Source: Prodigiosinella confusarubida (GTDB taxonomy: Bacteria; Pseudomonadota; Gammaproteobacteria; Enterobacterales; Enterobacteriaceae). Taken from it: a stretch of 64,000 nt of DNA. Positions 41,311 through 50,066 of this stretch are shown in pieces; position 1 is the first letter of the stretch, and every line of letters starts with the position of its first letter. A model generated the notes under the pieces. That model did not search any database. It was not told where the DNA came from and saw nothing but the letters and a program-made list of their open reading frames with translations. The stretch is taken from assembly GCF_002847015.1 (NCBI RefSeq), contig NZ_CP025085.1, positions 2,232,001 to 2,296,000 on the forward strand, read 5' to 3'. Made by a program: the position numbers and the translations under genes.

Positions 41311-44300
41311 ATGAGAGTCAATGAAAGTACGTTACTGCATTTTGATTTGAGCCATTGTCCGCAGGGTAAAAAATTCACCATCATCGGCGGAGATGGCAAG
41401 AACCATGAAGTGAAGTCCTATGCAGATCATCCTCAAAAGTTTGAAGAGCACAGGAAACTTAACAAAGCTTTGGCGATGATCCCTAAAAGTCATCAACACC
41501 TGATCACCCATTTTATTGAAGATGTACCAATGCCAAAGCACCAGGCATCTTTACGGCGGATTGTTTATGAGTCTCTGGACGATCATCCATTGCCGGAAAT
41601 TGCCATGGCGTTTATCCATATCCCCAAAAAGGCCCATAAGAGCTCGCTGCATCCCAAAGCGAAAAAGACCGCGCTACACCAGCACCCACTTTTCAGCTAT
41701 TACGGTATGAACCTGGCGGCGGTGAGTCGAGCCGATCATGAGGAACTGCTTAGTAGTGCCAGCACCATCAAGCCCCCTTATGAAACCGCGCGGGCGATTA
41801 TTTTACAGCACCCGGAGCTGGGCTCGGTAAACCCGGCTGTCAGTAAATATATATTTGATAATTATGTAAATAATACCCAAGACTTTCAGGAGCTGATTAC
41901 TTATATCGAACAAAACCCTCCTGGCTCGGATAGCTGTTGGTATAAGAAAGGCTGGATTATGTGGACCAATCCAGACACGCAGCAGTGGGAGCCGATTCCG
42001 GCCAATATGGATCTGAAATATAAGGATGGTGGTAAAACTGACTGGCCGGTGAACCCGGATACCGGTACACCCGGCATTCCGAATTATGAACTGACTGATG
42101 ATACAGGGACCACGAGTGATAGCGGGGTCATCGGTGCCGCTACGCCAGCGGTGCAGAAAGTCCTGCTGCTGACCAAACAAGACGATACCCTGAACGGCCA
42201 ACTGTGGACCAGCCAGAACGGCGTGACTGAAAAATCCCATACCGACGTGCCGCCCAACCAGACTCTGGTTGCCAAAGCGGTCGGTCAGGCAACGGCCTCC
42301 GCACAGGATAAGCCACTGTCGTTTGCGGCGGTTGAACAGACCGACAGCGCCAAAGGGTTCGGTATCAAGAACACCACCTCCAGCTATGGCCTGTATTTAT
42401 ACGATCAGGACATGAGCTACGACGCAGCGAGCAGAAAGTTAACATTCCCGGTCAAGAACTGGCCAAGCCGCTACCTGAGTTGTTATGTGGAGTTTTTAAA
42501 ACAGGACGGTACGCCGATTAAACGGGTGGATATTTCTGGTTGGCAGGATGGGCTGCCGGAGTTTTTGCAAGCCGCCTTTGAAGCCAGCCCGACCAAAAAC
42601 TATCTTGACTGGCTCAGTTCGGGCAATGCCGTATTTGGTGTGCCGGTTCCTCCATTGACCGGCAAGACCGATGTTGAGTTCCTGTGGCCAGAAGAAGCCA
42701 GTTCTGCCCGCGTCCTGCTGGGTGGCCTGGGGGCAGCTAACGGTTTTAAAGACTGGGATTCCGACGTTGATATCATTGGCGTATTGGGAACCGGGGTCGT
42801 TAACTACGGGATTTCGGTGTTAAGCATGCTGCTCACCGTCTATGTGGTTAATCCGTTTATTAGTGGCCTGAAAGGGGATGCTAAAATCGCCTTTTATATC
42901 ATCTGCGGCTTTGGTGGCTCGGTAGCGGCGATCCTGGGAGGATTAGAGTATAAAACCAATATGGGCAAATATATTCTGGCGAAACTGTCTAACATCGCCA
43001 GCGGCATTATTTTTGGCGTGGTGGCCCAAAAAATCGTGGAGCAGGTCTATAAAGAAGCTATCGCTGTTATCATTGCGGAAACCGTTGCTGAGATCACCAC
43101 GGAAGAAGCGCTTGGGCAAATCCCGATCGCGGGTTGGGCGCTGAAGGTGGCCAGCATCGCGGCCGATCTGGCGGCAATAACCGCCACGACGGTGGAGTGC
43201 GTACTGTCACCGGCAACCTATGATCTGCAAGTCCTGCACACGATGGATCTGACCGTGACCGTTAAGCCAGACCCACAGCACGGTACTGAACAGCAGGCAC
43301 CGATTTGGCCAATGGTGAGTGACCATTATGTGATCCAGGTGAAATACCCGAAAGGTAACGGGCAGGATGGTGGTACAACTTATACCAAGGCCGGCCCGAT
43401 GCCCGGTAAGCACGATCAGCCCATTCAGGTGACGTTTGCGGGCATTCCTGCTGGCGGCAAGATTGAGGTGGTGGCCAGTATTTACTCTAACAATGACTGG
43501 TTGGCGGGGGTCTATAACAGTGGCTGGATCAACGCCGATCCGGATGTCAATGCCAAACAGTCGGTAACCGGGGCGATCGTGGAGAATCTGGTGCCATTGA
43601 CAGCCGACACCGCCTACAGCCAGAAACAGGCGTTGGCCTATACCGATGCCCGTAAGCACTACTGGGAAGTTACCCAGTTCACTGCCGATGCGGCACTGAT
43701 CCCCGACTTTGATAAGGGCGGCAACCCGGATCAAGCCATTCGCGACGCGTTTGCCGCCAACGGTAATGATCTATCGGCATCCAGCCAAATCACTATTATT
43801 ACCGCCGGTAGCGCCTGGACACTGAATGATCAAGGGGCAGGGATCGCTTACAGCGTGGTCAAGAAGCAGATTTACAGCGGAGACGGGCAAACGCTGTATG
43901 AACTGGCGGTGCAAAATACCACCCATCCGGCCCCAGGCCTACCGGCCGTGCCGAATGATTGCGGCTCAGACGGGCATCGTATGTGTGACCGCATGAATAT
44001 CACCATCAACAACAAAGAGTATCAATTGGGTTATGCCTGGCGCGCTTCGGGTCAAAATATGCCTCTGGATTACGACAATACGGTCAGCAATGGCCAGATG
44101 TACACCTTCCAGAGCATTTCTACCTTGGCCAGCCCGCAGGATGCAATCATTGAGCCTAGTCGAGGCTTCTCTTCGCCCACCTTTATTGCTTATGACCAGT
44201 TCGGGCTCACCTCGCTGTTTGAGTTGGACTACCAAACCTATTCCGCCGAACTTAACCAGGGCGGGCCGGTGCCTGCCGGGGTCAGCAAAGAGTTTGCCGG

Positions 44301-45684
44301 TTTTAGTCTGCCGTTGCCGGAAGGGGCTACGGTCACCGTTGTAACGGCGAATCAGGATTGGACGATAGGCGTCAGTGGCCAAACTCCGGTATATGAGTTG
44401 GCTACTGAACGCGTGGTGATCGATGGTGAATGGGCCAGCATTATCAGCGTGTTCTCTTATCCGGTGCCGAAATTGGATAATTTCTATCTGGACTCGAGAA
44501 CCTACACCCAGACAAACCCGCTCTATTATTTGCGTGGTGTCCAGTTCGCACCGGGGCAAACCACTTTCAACTACGACCAAACCAAAAGCTGGGGATCATT
44601 CCAGGATGTCACCATCAAGGGGCTGGCGGTACACCCGGAAGGTTATGTGGTGGGTGCCGATTATGATAATCACAAGCTGTTGACGCTGCGTCTGCCAGGG
44701 GAGGCGGTGGACAACGATCTGGCACCAGTGGCGATGCCGCTTTCTGGAGAAGGCTTGCGTGAAGGCTTGCTGCACCAGCCGGTTGCGTTAACCATCACCT
44801 CCACTGGGCGCATTCTGGTGTTGGAAGAGGGCAATAAACGTATCCAGGCTTTTGACATCAAGGGTAACGCCGTACCTTGCTTTACCGTTGGCCAGACCAC
44901 CTGGCCCATGAGCACCAGCTTTATTCCACAGTTGGATGACAATACCCCGCAAACCGATATGGTGCAGCTGTTCCAGCGCAATGTTATTCCGGCCCGTGCG
45001 CCTTGTTTTTCCGGTGAGATGAGCTCTGTCGGTGCATTGAATAATGGCCAGGTTGACAGCGCATTAAGCGAGGATTTCGTCAATAACGGCTATTCGTCCG
45101 GTGCAGATTCGCAACCAAACTTCACGGTCGTCGTGACGGAAACAGACAAACTATGGCTGGTTACCGATACCGATTCCGGGGCGGAGTTTGATGTCCGTGT
45201 GATGCCTGACGATCTTGACATCGATCATCTTTATGTATTCCGGGCTTTCAGTTTGAGCGTCACCATTAATGCGCGAGGATTACGTTGGGAAATTAACGAC
45301 ACCATGAACGCCATGAATTTCCAGGTCGTTAAACCGCTCAATGGAGACTTACAGGTAACACAGTTGGTGGCCTTGATGCCGCTGCGCGATATGGGGAAAC
45401 AGAATGTCCGTTATCTGGATCTGGCTGTTGAAAACAAAGGTTATGTGTACGTATTGATGGAAGTAGGTAACAGTACACCGGTCTTTATGCTGGATATCTA
45501 CAACCCGGATGGATCGGTTCTGTTAACAGAACCGCAGCAAGGGGTCAATGCGGCGCGATTGACAGTGGACCAATGGCGTACCCTGTTTACGCTGAACTAT
45601 GACCTGTTCCTTGGGCCAAACCAACGAACGGAACCCGGTATCAGCACCTGGATCCCGTCAACTCCAGGTAAACCTACCGCGTAA
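41311..45684 (+). CDS. Giant 1457-aa protein with central hydrophobic region and C-terminal beta-propeller-like part
   Basis: No known family is recognised. Residues 1-270 are polar, with charged stretches rich in His/Lys near 130-150. Residues about 330-480 are beta-rich and align with the 851-aa protein. Residues about 487-630 are strongly hydrophobic: GVLGTGVVNYGISVLSMLLT, KIAFYIICGFGGSVAAILGG, and long alanine/isoleucine helices, as in pore-forming or membrane-inserting domains. Three copies of the 55-residue domain shared with the 915-aa protein lie near 795-852, 977-1034 and 1244-1300. From about 1055 the C-terminus has NHL-like blades (LAVHPEGYVVGADYDNHKL, ILVLEEGNKRIQAFDIKGN). No signal peptide. 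AAAGGA precedes the ATG. Confidence 0.8.
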   Translation: MRVNESTLLHFDLSHCPQGKKFTIIGGDGKNHEVKSYADHPQKFEEHRKLNKALAMIPKSHQHLITHFIEDVPMPKHQASLRRIVYESLDDHPLPEIAMAFIHIPKKAHKSSLHPKAKKTALHQHPLFSYYGMNLAAVSRADHEELLSSASTIKPPYETARAIILQHPELGSVNPAVSKYIFDNYVNNTQDFQELITYIEQNPPGSDSCWYKKGWIMWTNPDTQQWEPIPANMDLKYKDGGKTDWPVNPDTGTPGIPNYELTDDTGTTSDSGVIGAATPAVQKVLLLTKQDDTLNGQLWTSQNGVTEKSHTDVPPNQTLVAKAVGQATASAQDKPLSFAAVEQTDSAKGFGIKNTTSSYGLYLYDQDMSYDAASRKLTFPVKNWPSRYLSCYVEFLKQDGTPIKRVDISGWQDGLPEFLQAAFEASPTKNYLDWLSSGNAVFGVPVPPLTGKTDVEFLWPEEASSARVLLGGLGAANGFKDWDSDVDIIGVLGTGVVNYGISVLSMLLTVYVVNPFISGLKGDAKIAFYIICGFGGSVAAILGGLEYKTNMGKYILAKLSNIASGIIFGVVAQKIVEQVYKEAIAVIIAETVAEITTEEALGQIPIAGWALKVASIAADLAAITATTVECVLSPATYDLQVLHTMDLTVTVKPDPQHGTEQQAPIWPMVSDHYVIQVKYPKGNGQDGGTTYTKAGPMPGKHDQPIQVTFAGIPAGGKIEVVASIYSNNDWLAGVYNSGWINADPDVNAKQSVTGAIVENLVPLTADTAYSQKQALAYTDARKHYWEVTQFTADAALIPDFDKGGNPDQAIRDAFAANGNDLSASSQITIITAGSAWTLNDQGAGIAYSVVKKQIYSGDGQTLYELAVQNTTHPAPGLPAVPNDCGSDGHRMCDRMNITINNKEYQLGYAWRASGQNMPLDYDNTVSNGQMYTFQSISTLASPQDAIIEPSRGFSSPTFIAYDQFGLTSLFELDYQTYSAELNQGGPVPAGVSKEFAGFSLPLPEGATVTVVTANQDWTIGVSGQTPVYELATERVVIDGEWASIISVFSYPVPKLDNFYLDSRTYTQTNPLYYLRGVQFAPGQTTFNYDQTKSWGSFQDVTIKGLAVHPEGYVVGADYDNHKLLTLRLPGEAVDNDLAPVAMPLSGEGLREGLLHQPVALTITSTGRILVLEEGNKRIQAFDIKGNAVPCFTVGQTTWPMSTSFIPQLDDNTPQTDMVQLFQRNVIPARAPCFSGEMSSVGALNNGQVDSALSEDFVNNGYSSGADSQPNFTVVVTETDKLWLVTDTDSGAEFDVRVMPDDLDIDHLYVFRAFSLSVTINARGLRWEINDTMNAMNFQVVKPLNGDLQVTQLVALMPLRDMGKQNVRYLDLAVENKGYVYVLMEVGNSTPVFMLDIYNPDGSVLLTEPQQGVNAARLTVDQWRTLFTLNYDLFLGPNQRTEPGISTWIPSTPGKPTA

Positions 45685-45697
45685 CGCTGGAAGACTC

Positions 45698-45727
45698 GAT
45701 TGGCTGGTATCTGCCAGCCAATCTTTT
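45698..45727 (+). terminator. Terminator-like hairpin between the 1457-aa and 851-aa genes
   Basis: A perfect 10-bp stem (GATTGGCTGG/CCAGCCAATC) with a 6-base loop is followed by TTTT, 13 bases after the stop. It resembles an intrinsic terminator and may lower expression of the downstream genes relative to the upstream ones. Confidence 0.75.
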
Positions 45728-45752
45728 CTGGTTCTCACTTGAGGAGTGCATC

Positions 45753-48308
45753 ATGACCGTTTTACCTCCGTCTCAAGTACCTGGCGCCGTTGCATCATCT
45801 TTTCCCGAGTTGTTGATGCTGGCTCCCAATATCCAAACCGTCATCTCCGGCATTATCAAGAACAGTGCTGGACTGCAATCTTTTCTACAACTGATTGAGC
45901 AACAAGGAGCGCCCGCCAATACCAGCGGCTGGGCCTACACCCGAGAGCTGGCAGCGCAACCGTCTCTTTACCGCCTGGATCTCTCGCCGCAAACCTGCGC
46001 GGCCATCCCGGCGTTTATGCAACCGATCCTGAATCAGGCGATGGATTCACCCGATCTGAAAAACTGGGTATGGACAGTGCAACAAGGCCGTTTACCTGGC
46101 CCAACGCCTGGGCCGTCATCGATTCCCGACTGGGAGCTCACAACATTAACCCCCCAGGGCGGTGTGATGTTCCCGAGTATAAAATTCAACGGTAACGGCA
46201 ACGCATTTTCGCTTTCATTAACCAACCAGATTGCCAGGCACCTGGGTGTATATATCGAATTTCTTAGCGGCGGGAGCAGTGTGGTGCCCGCAGGCTGGCA
46301 GTCCCGATTACCTGCCGGCGTCACTTCGGCTTTTGAAACGACAACCATTAAATACCTCGGCTTACTGTTGCCCAATACCGCAGTCGCTGGGATTGAGGTT
46401 TCGCCAGCCGCGCAAACGTTTAACGTCGTATTGCCCGCCAATGCGGATACCATCCGGCTCTCCTTTGGTGGCATTGGCAACGGCAGCTGGCAAAATATCC
46501 AGGATAGCGCCGGCGTATTCGCTTCGTTTATTTATGATTACGCTGTGCCATTGATGTTAAGCCGGGCCAAGACCGGTGGAGTGGACTTACCAAGCTGGTT
46601 TCAACAATTGTTGAGTAATCAATCAATTCTGGCTGACGTGCTAAATGCCGGTCAGGGGTTGCTTTCAACGACGGATTTCCCTTCGGTTACCCGTGTATTG
46701 CAGTGGCTATCGGACAATACCAGCGAGCTGTTCCTGGGGGATCCGTTGGCTGCGCTGAGAGAAGAGATTAATAAAAAGTTTGGCGATACGACGGTGGAGA
46801 ATTCCGCTGCCTATTTGGGCTGGCCAGCTCAGACGCTATTATCCCTGCTGGACGATCTTCATAATCCTGGCGGGGGCTATGCCATTGCCACCACCAGCCG
46901 TCTGTTGGCCTTACCTCCGCAGTTTTCCCTTTCACTTTCACCCAGCACGCTGGTGGATTTACTGGTGACTATTCAACCTGATGCTGAATATGGTCAGTGG
47001 TTGCTACAGGCCGACAAGATGAACGCCGAGGTGGTCTATTGCGGCGGTTATAGCCAGCAACGGCAGGCTGATATTCCTGTTACCGATCTGGCCAGACCGG
47101 TAACGTTGACCTTCGGTAGCGTCATCAATAAAAGCCAGATTAGCGGCCTGGTGAAGGTAAACGATAGCACGGGGAATCCAGTATCCACCGGCATCATTAG
47201 CGGACAACTGAACACCGCAGCAAGGCAGGCAGCGTGGTCTTTGCCGATCCTTGATACGCAAGCTGGCATCAGTACGGCAACTCGCTATGATCACAAATGC
47301 AAACTAGTCTGTAGTGAGGGTGAATTTAGCTGGCAAAATGGGGCCGCACCCACGGCAACCCTAGCCAATTTAACGGCCAATTCCCCGTTGTCGCAATTGA
47401 TTGATATCACGTTGCAGCAGGCACAATCCAGCCTTGGCTATACCTGGCGCACCACGGAGCAAGGGGTTAAGGATTGCAATAGCGGAGGCGTGTTGAGTAA
47501 TCCTTATTACATCCAGAATATCGGTGTTGCCCAAGCGCAGGCCGGTTTGAAAATGGTCAACTGCGGGTTTGTGCAAAGACCAGCGTTAGTTTATGCAGAT
47601 TCCCCCTCTATTTCTGGGCCGAGCAGTTTTTATCTGGATCCACGCAACGGCAGCTATTTACGTCAGGTCGATCTCTCGCAAGCTGGCAATTTTGATCTGA
47701 ATACACATCTGGCGGTTGCGCAATTTGAGGAAAGCAATCTGACAGGGTTCTCGCTTCATCCTGATGGTTTTGCGATAGCGGTTAGCTGGGCTAACGCCAA
47801 ACTGGAGCGGGTGCTTCTGGCAGAACAACCCGTCAGCGAGCAAGAGGCGCCCCAGGCACAAGTTCTCAGCGGGCCAGGGACACAGCCTGGATTATTAAGT
47901 GGCCCGGTAGCGACGGCCGTCACCCCCGCCGGGTTTATTCTGGTGTTGGAGAATGGCAGTAAACGGGTTCAGGCCTTCGATCGCTACCTTAATCCCGCCC
48001 CCATATTCAATGATTCTGCTTATTTACCTTTGCAGGCAACCAGCGGAGCGACATACCAGGATATTGCGGTTGCCCCGAACGGCTGCATTTATCTCTTGTT
48101 GTACGTCGGTGACGGAGCATCGGTTACCGATTACTTGCTGGATATTTATCAACCAGACGGCAGCTTTATCAGCCGTACCACCGGTGTTAACGGTGCGCGT
48201 CTGGTGGTAGATACTCAATGCGTTGTTTATACACTGAACTTTGAGGTTATCTCCGGACCTGACAATCGGAGACAGCCTTCCATCAGTAAATGGCTACCAC
48301 AGGAATAG
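45753..48308 (+). CDS. 851-aa paralogue of the giant protein, with beta-propeller-like C-terminus
   Basis: An 851-aa soluble-looking protein. It aligns with the 1457-aa neighbour in the middle (LGVYIEFLSGG here, SCYVEFLKQDG there; both then a GW-Q-LP motif), in LGYTWRTTEQG versus LGYAWRASGQN, and throughout the last 230 residues (FSLHPDGFAIAVSWANAKLE, FILVLENGSKRVQAFDRYLN, YLLDIYQPDGSFI, ending PSISKWLPQE). The end region looks like NHL-type beta-propeller blades. It lacks the long hydrophobic core of its neighbour. Function unknown; the pair could form a heteromeric assembly. GAGGAG precedes the ATG and the 445-aa gene starts seven bases downstream. Confidence 0.8.
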   Translation: MTVLPPSQVPGAVASSFPELLMLAPNIQTVISGIIKNSAGLQSFLQLIEQQGAPANTSGWAYTRELAAQPSLYRLDLSPQTCAAIPAFMQPILNQAMDSPDLKNWVWTVQQGRLPGPTPGPSSIPDWELTTLTPQGGVMFPSIKFNGNGNAFSLSLTNQIARHLGVYIEFLSGGSSVVPAGWQSRLPAGVTSAFETTTIKYLGLLLPNTAVAGIEVSPAAQTFNVVLPANADTIRLSFGGIGNGSWQNIQDSAGVFASFIYDYAVPLMLSRAKTGGVDLPSWFQQLLSNQSILADVLNAGQGLLSTTDFPSVTRVLQWLSDNTSELFLGDPLAALREEINKKFGDTTVENSAAYLGWPAQTLLSLLDDLHNPGGGYAIATTSRLLALPPQFSLSLSPSTLVDLLVTIQPDAEYGQWLLQADKMNAEVVYCGGYSQQRQADIPVTDLARPVTLTFGSVINKSQISGLVKVNDSTGNPVSTGIISGQLNTAARQAAWSLPILDTQAGISTATRYDHKCKLVCSEGEFSWQNGAAPTATLANLTANSPLSQLIDITLQQAQSSLGYTWRTTEQGVKDCNSGGVLSNPYYIQNIGVAQAQAGLKMVNCGFVQRPALVYADSPSISGPSSFYLDPRNGSYLRQVDLSQAGNFDLNTHLAVAQFEESNLTGFSLHPDGFAIAVSWANAKLERVLLAEQPVSEQEAPQAQVLSGPGTQPGLLSGPVATAVTPAGFILVLENGSKRVQAFDRYLNPAPIFNDSAYLPLQATSGATYQDIAVAPNGCIYLLLYVGDGASVTDYLLDIYQPDGSFISRTTGVNGARLVVDTQCVVYTLNFEVISGPDNRRQPSISKWLPQE

Positions 48309-48315
48309 ACAAATC

Positions 48316-49653
48316 ATGATGTTGAAGACGAGAGACGCTAATTTACTGGATCATTTCCCGGGCTTACCCAGCTTTGATGATTTTTGCCGACACTATTTCG
48401 GGGTGTTGCGCTGGTCGTCAGCCGCTTTTCCAACCGCCAGAGTGGATACTGGTGAAAATGACGATGTAACCTGGTTGTCCAGGGATGTCCGTTTCCCCAG
48501 CTGGATTAAGGCGACTTACTTTCTGGTGGAAAATGTAGCATTGCAAAAGTCTCTTGGTGGCATTAGTGATGATATCTATCAGCAGGAGAGGCTGGTGGAT
48601 CATGTGGTAACCCCGCTTCCATGGGACTCAGGCTGTAACAACTTTGCTGCGACCACAGCGTTAACTACGGCGCAAAAACATGCTATTTGCCAGGCGCATT
48701 CGGCCTTTATATTTGGTAATAGCCAGCATGTTGCCAGCTACCAGCAAATTATCGATCTGGTGCATTATCCCTGTCACTTGGCCATTTTTTCTGGGCAACA
48801 GCTAATCGTGCGCAAAGGCCACCCACTGATCACCAAAGCTCAGTATGACGGTGAACCCGTTGTGCTGTTTTTCGATCAACTGTTTCTTGAGTCAGGGGCG
48901 GTGATTAACTGTTTAGCCGACACGTCGATTTACGTGCGTGAATTGATCCAGTTTGCAGGCGAGATTAGCAATGTTGTCACTGAGGCAGATTTGGCCAATG
49001 TAGAGCCGGTGGTGATCCAGAGCCTGGGGGAAGACGGGAAGCCAGCAAAGCCGGGAGAGGCAGGGGCCCACGGACAGGATGGCCAGCCTGGGCAACCGGC
49101 TCAGGATGGCAATATGTGCTGTGCCATGCCGGCGTCGATGGGCGGCCAGGGTTCCCCCGGTTTTCCTGGCAAACATGGCGGCAACGGCTCACGCGGTGAA
49201 GATGCCTTTTATATGGTACTGAAGGTTGGTTATCTCCACGCCAGAGTGGCATTAAGCAACTATGGAGGAAACGGTAGTGACGGTGCTGAAGGCGGCGACG
49301 GCGGTGATGGTGGTGATGGAGGAAGCGGTGGTGCACGATCCCGGTTTTGCCCTGCCGGTACGGTGGGGTTGGGCGCGGTCGGAGGAAACGGGGGGAATGG
49401 CGGCAACGGCGGTAATGTTGGCGATGGCCGCAATATCTACATTACCTGCTGGCGCTATGCTGAAAATAGCTGTTTTACTGTGCTGTCATCACGACAAAAG
49501 CCGGGCCGGGCGGGAAAAGGTGGTTCAGGTGGAAAAGGAGGATTGCCCGGGGGCATCGGTGGCCAACCTGGTGTTCAAGGGGAAAATGGCCAGCCGGGGC
49601 GACCATGCAAAGTCTTCGAGAATATGCAACTGCTTAAGCCAGCTTATGACTAA
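48316..49653 (+). CDS. 445-aa fusion: 197-aa-type domain plus glycine-rich module
   Basis: I start at the ATG at 48316, seven bases after the previous stop; a longer frame opening inside that gene is unlikely. Residues about 116-212 match the domain of the 197-aa protein. Residues about 240-430 are a collagen-like/glycine-rich module with the same layout as glycine-rich proteins A and B: Cys268-Cys269, strand FYMVLKVGYLHARVALS, GGDGGDGGDGGSGG, Cys345 in RSRFCPAGTVG, GGNGGNGGNGG, strand NIYITCWRY, and a looser tail. Cys269 to Cys345 is 76 residues. It thus joins in one chain what is split over three genes at 36.2-38.2 kb. The 3' end overlaps the convergent ACP gene by 20 bases. Confidence 0.8.
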   Translation: MMLKTRDANLLDHFPGLPSFDDFCRHYFGVLRWSSAAFPTARVDTGENDDVTWLSRDVRFPSWIKATYFLVENVALQKSLGGISDDIYQQERLVDHVVTPLPWDSGCNNFAATTALTTAQKHAICQAHSAFIFGNSQHVASYQQIIDLVHYPCHLAIFSGQQLIVRKGHPLITKAQYDGEPVVLFFDQLFLESGAVINCLADTSIYVRELIQFAGEISNVVTEADLANVEPVVIQSLGEDGKPAKPGEAGAHGQDGQPGQPAQDGNMCCAMPASMGGQGSPGFPGKHGGNGSRGEDAFYMVLKVGYLHARVALSNYGGNGSDGAEGGDGGDGGDGGSGGARSRFCPAGTVGLGAVGGNGGNGGNGGNVGDGRNIYITCWRYAENSCFTVLSSRQKPGRAGKGGSGGKGGLPGGIGGQPGVQGENGQPGRPCKVFENMQLLKPAYD

Positions 49654-49873
49654 TATAGCGAAACAGATGGTTTATCGTGTTGAAATTTTCTATATCCAGC
49701 TCCTGATTTTGCACGGTAATAGCGAAATTTTTTTCGACAAAATTGACCAATTGCAAAGCAAATATGGAGTTAACCCAGCCTTGGGTAAAAATGTTGTCGT
49801 CATCCTGAATGTCAACATCGTGAATATGCTGAGAAAGAAAGTCTTTCAACTGGGATTTAATCATCGCTGTCAT
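49634..49873 (-). CDS. Stand-alone acyl carrier protein of extender-unit type
   Basis: A 79-aa acidic carrier protein. The phosphopantetheine site is the Ser of QGWVNSIFALQLVNFVEKNF, with Asn in place of the usual Asp before it. The pattern VNS-hydrophobic-FA-QLV is characteristic of FkbJ/ZmaD-like carriers that hold glyceryl, hydroxymalonyl or methoxymalonyl units. It is therefore the probable partner of the FkbH and dehydrogenase genes 13.5 kb to the left. A start at Met4 (49864) is equally possible; neither has a strong ribosome site. It is divergent from the synthase and converges with the 445-aa gene. Confidence 0.88.
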   Translation of the reverse strand: MTAMIKSQLKDFLSQHIHDVDIQDDDNIFTQGWVNSIFALQLVNFVEKNFAITVQNQELDIENFNTINHLFRYISHKLA

Positions 49874-50066
49874 GTTAATTGCACCATGATATTACTTTTG
49901 GTTTTCATGGTAGTCCGTATTGAATTAATTGCAAAGATGTAAGAATTAAAATAGCGACATGCAGACCCACTCCCCAGCGGTAAATACGGATAAATAGGAC
50001 GAGTGAGCGTGGTGGCTTTTATTTAATACATTATTTAATGCGTCATTCAGGTAACAGAGGCATCGC
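49874..50066. promoter_or_regulatory. Divergent region between ACP and synthase genes
   Basis: This 193-bp AT-rich gap must drive the ACP gene leftward and the 13.7-kb synthase gene rightward. TTTATTTAATACATTATTT just upstream of the synthase is a plausible -10 area, and CAGAGG precedes its ATG. No operator is recognised. Confidence 0.45.

Noticed and set aside
43966-44580. 204-codon minus-strand frame inside the 1457-aa gene
   Set aside because: Shadow of a long plus-strand gene with a good ribosome site; no recognisable motif.
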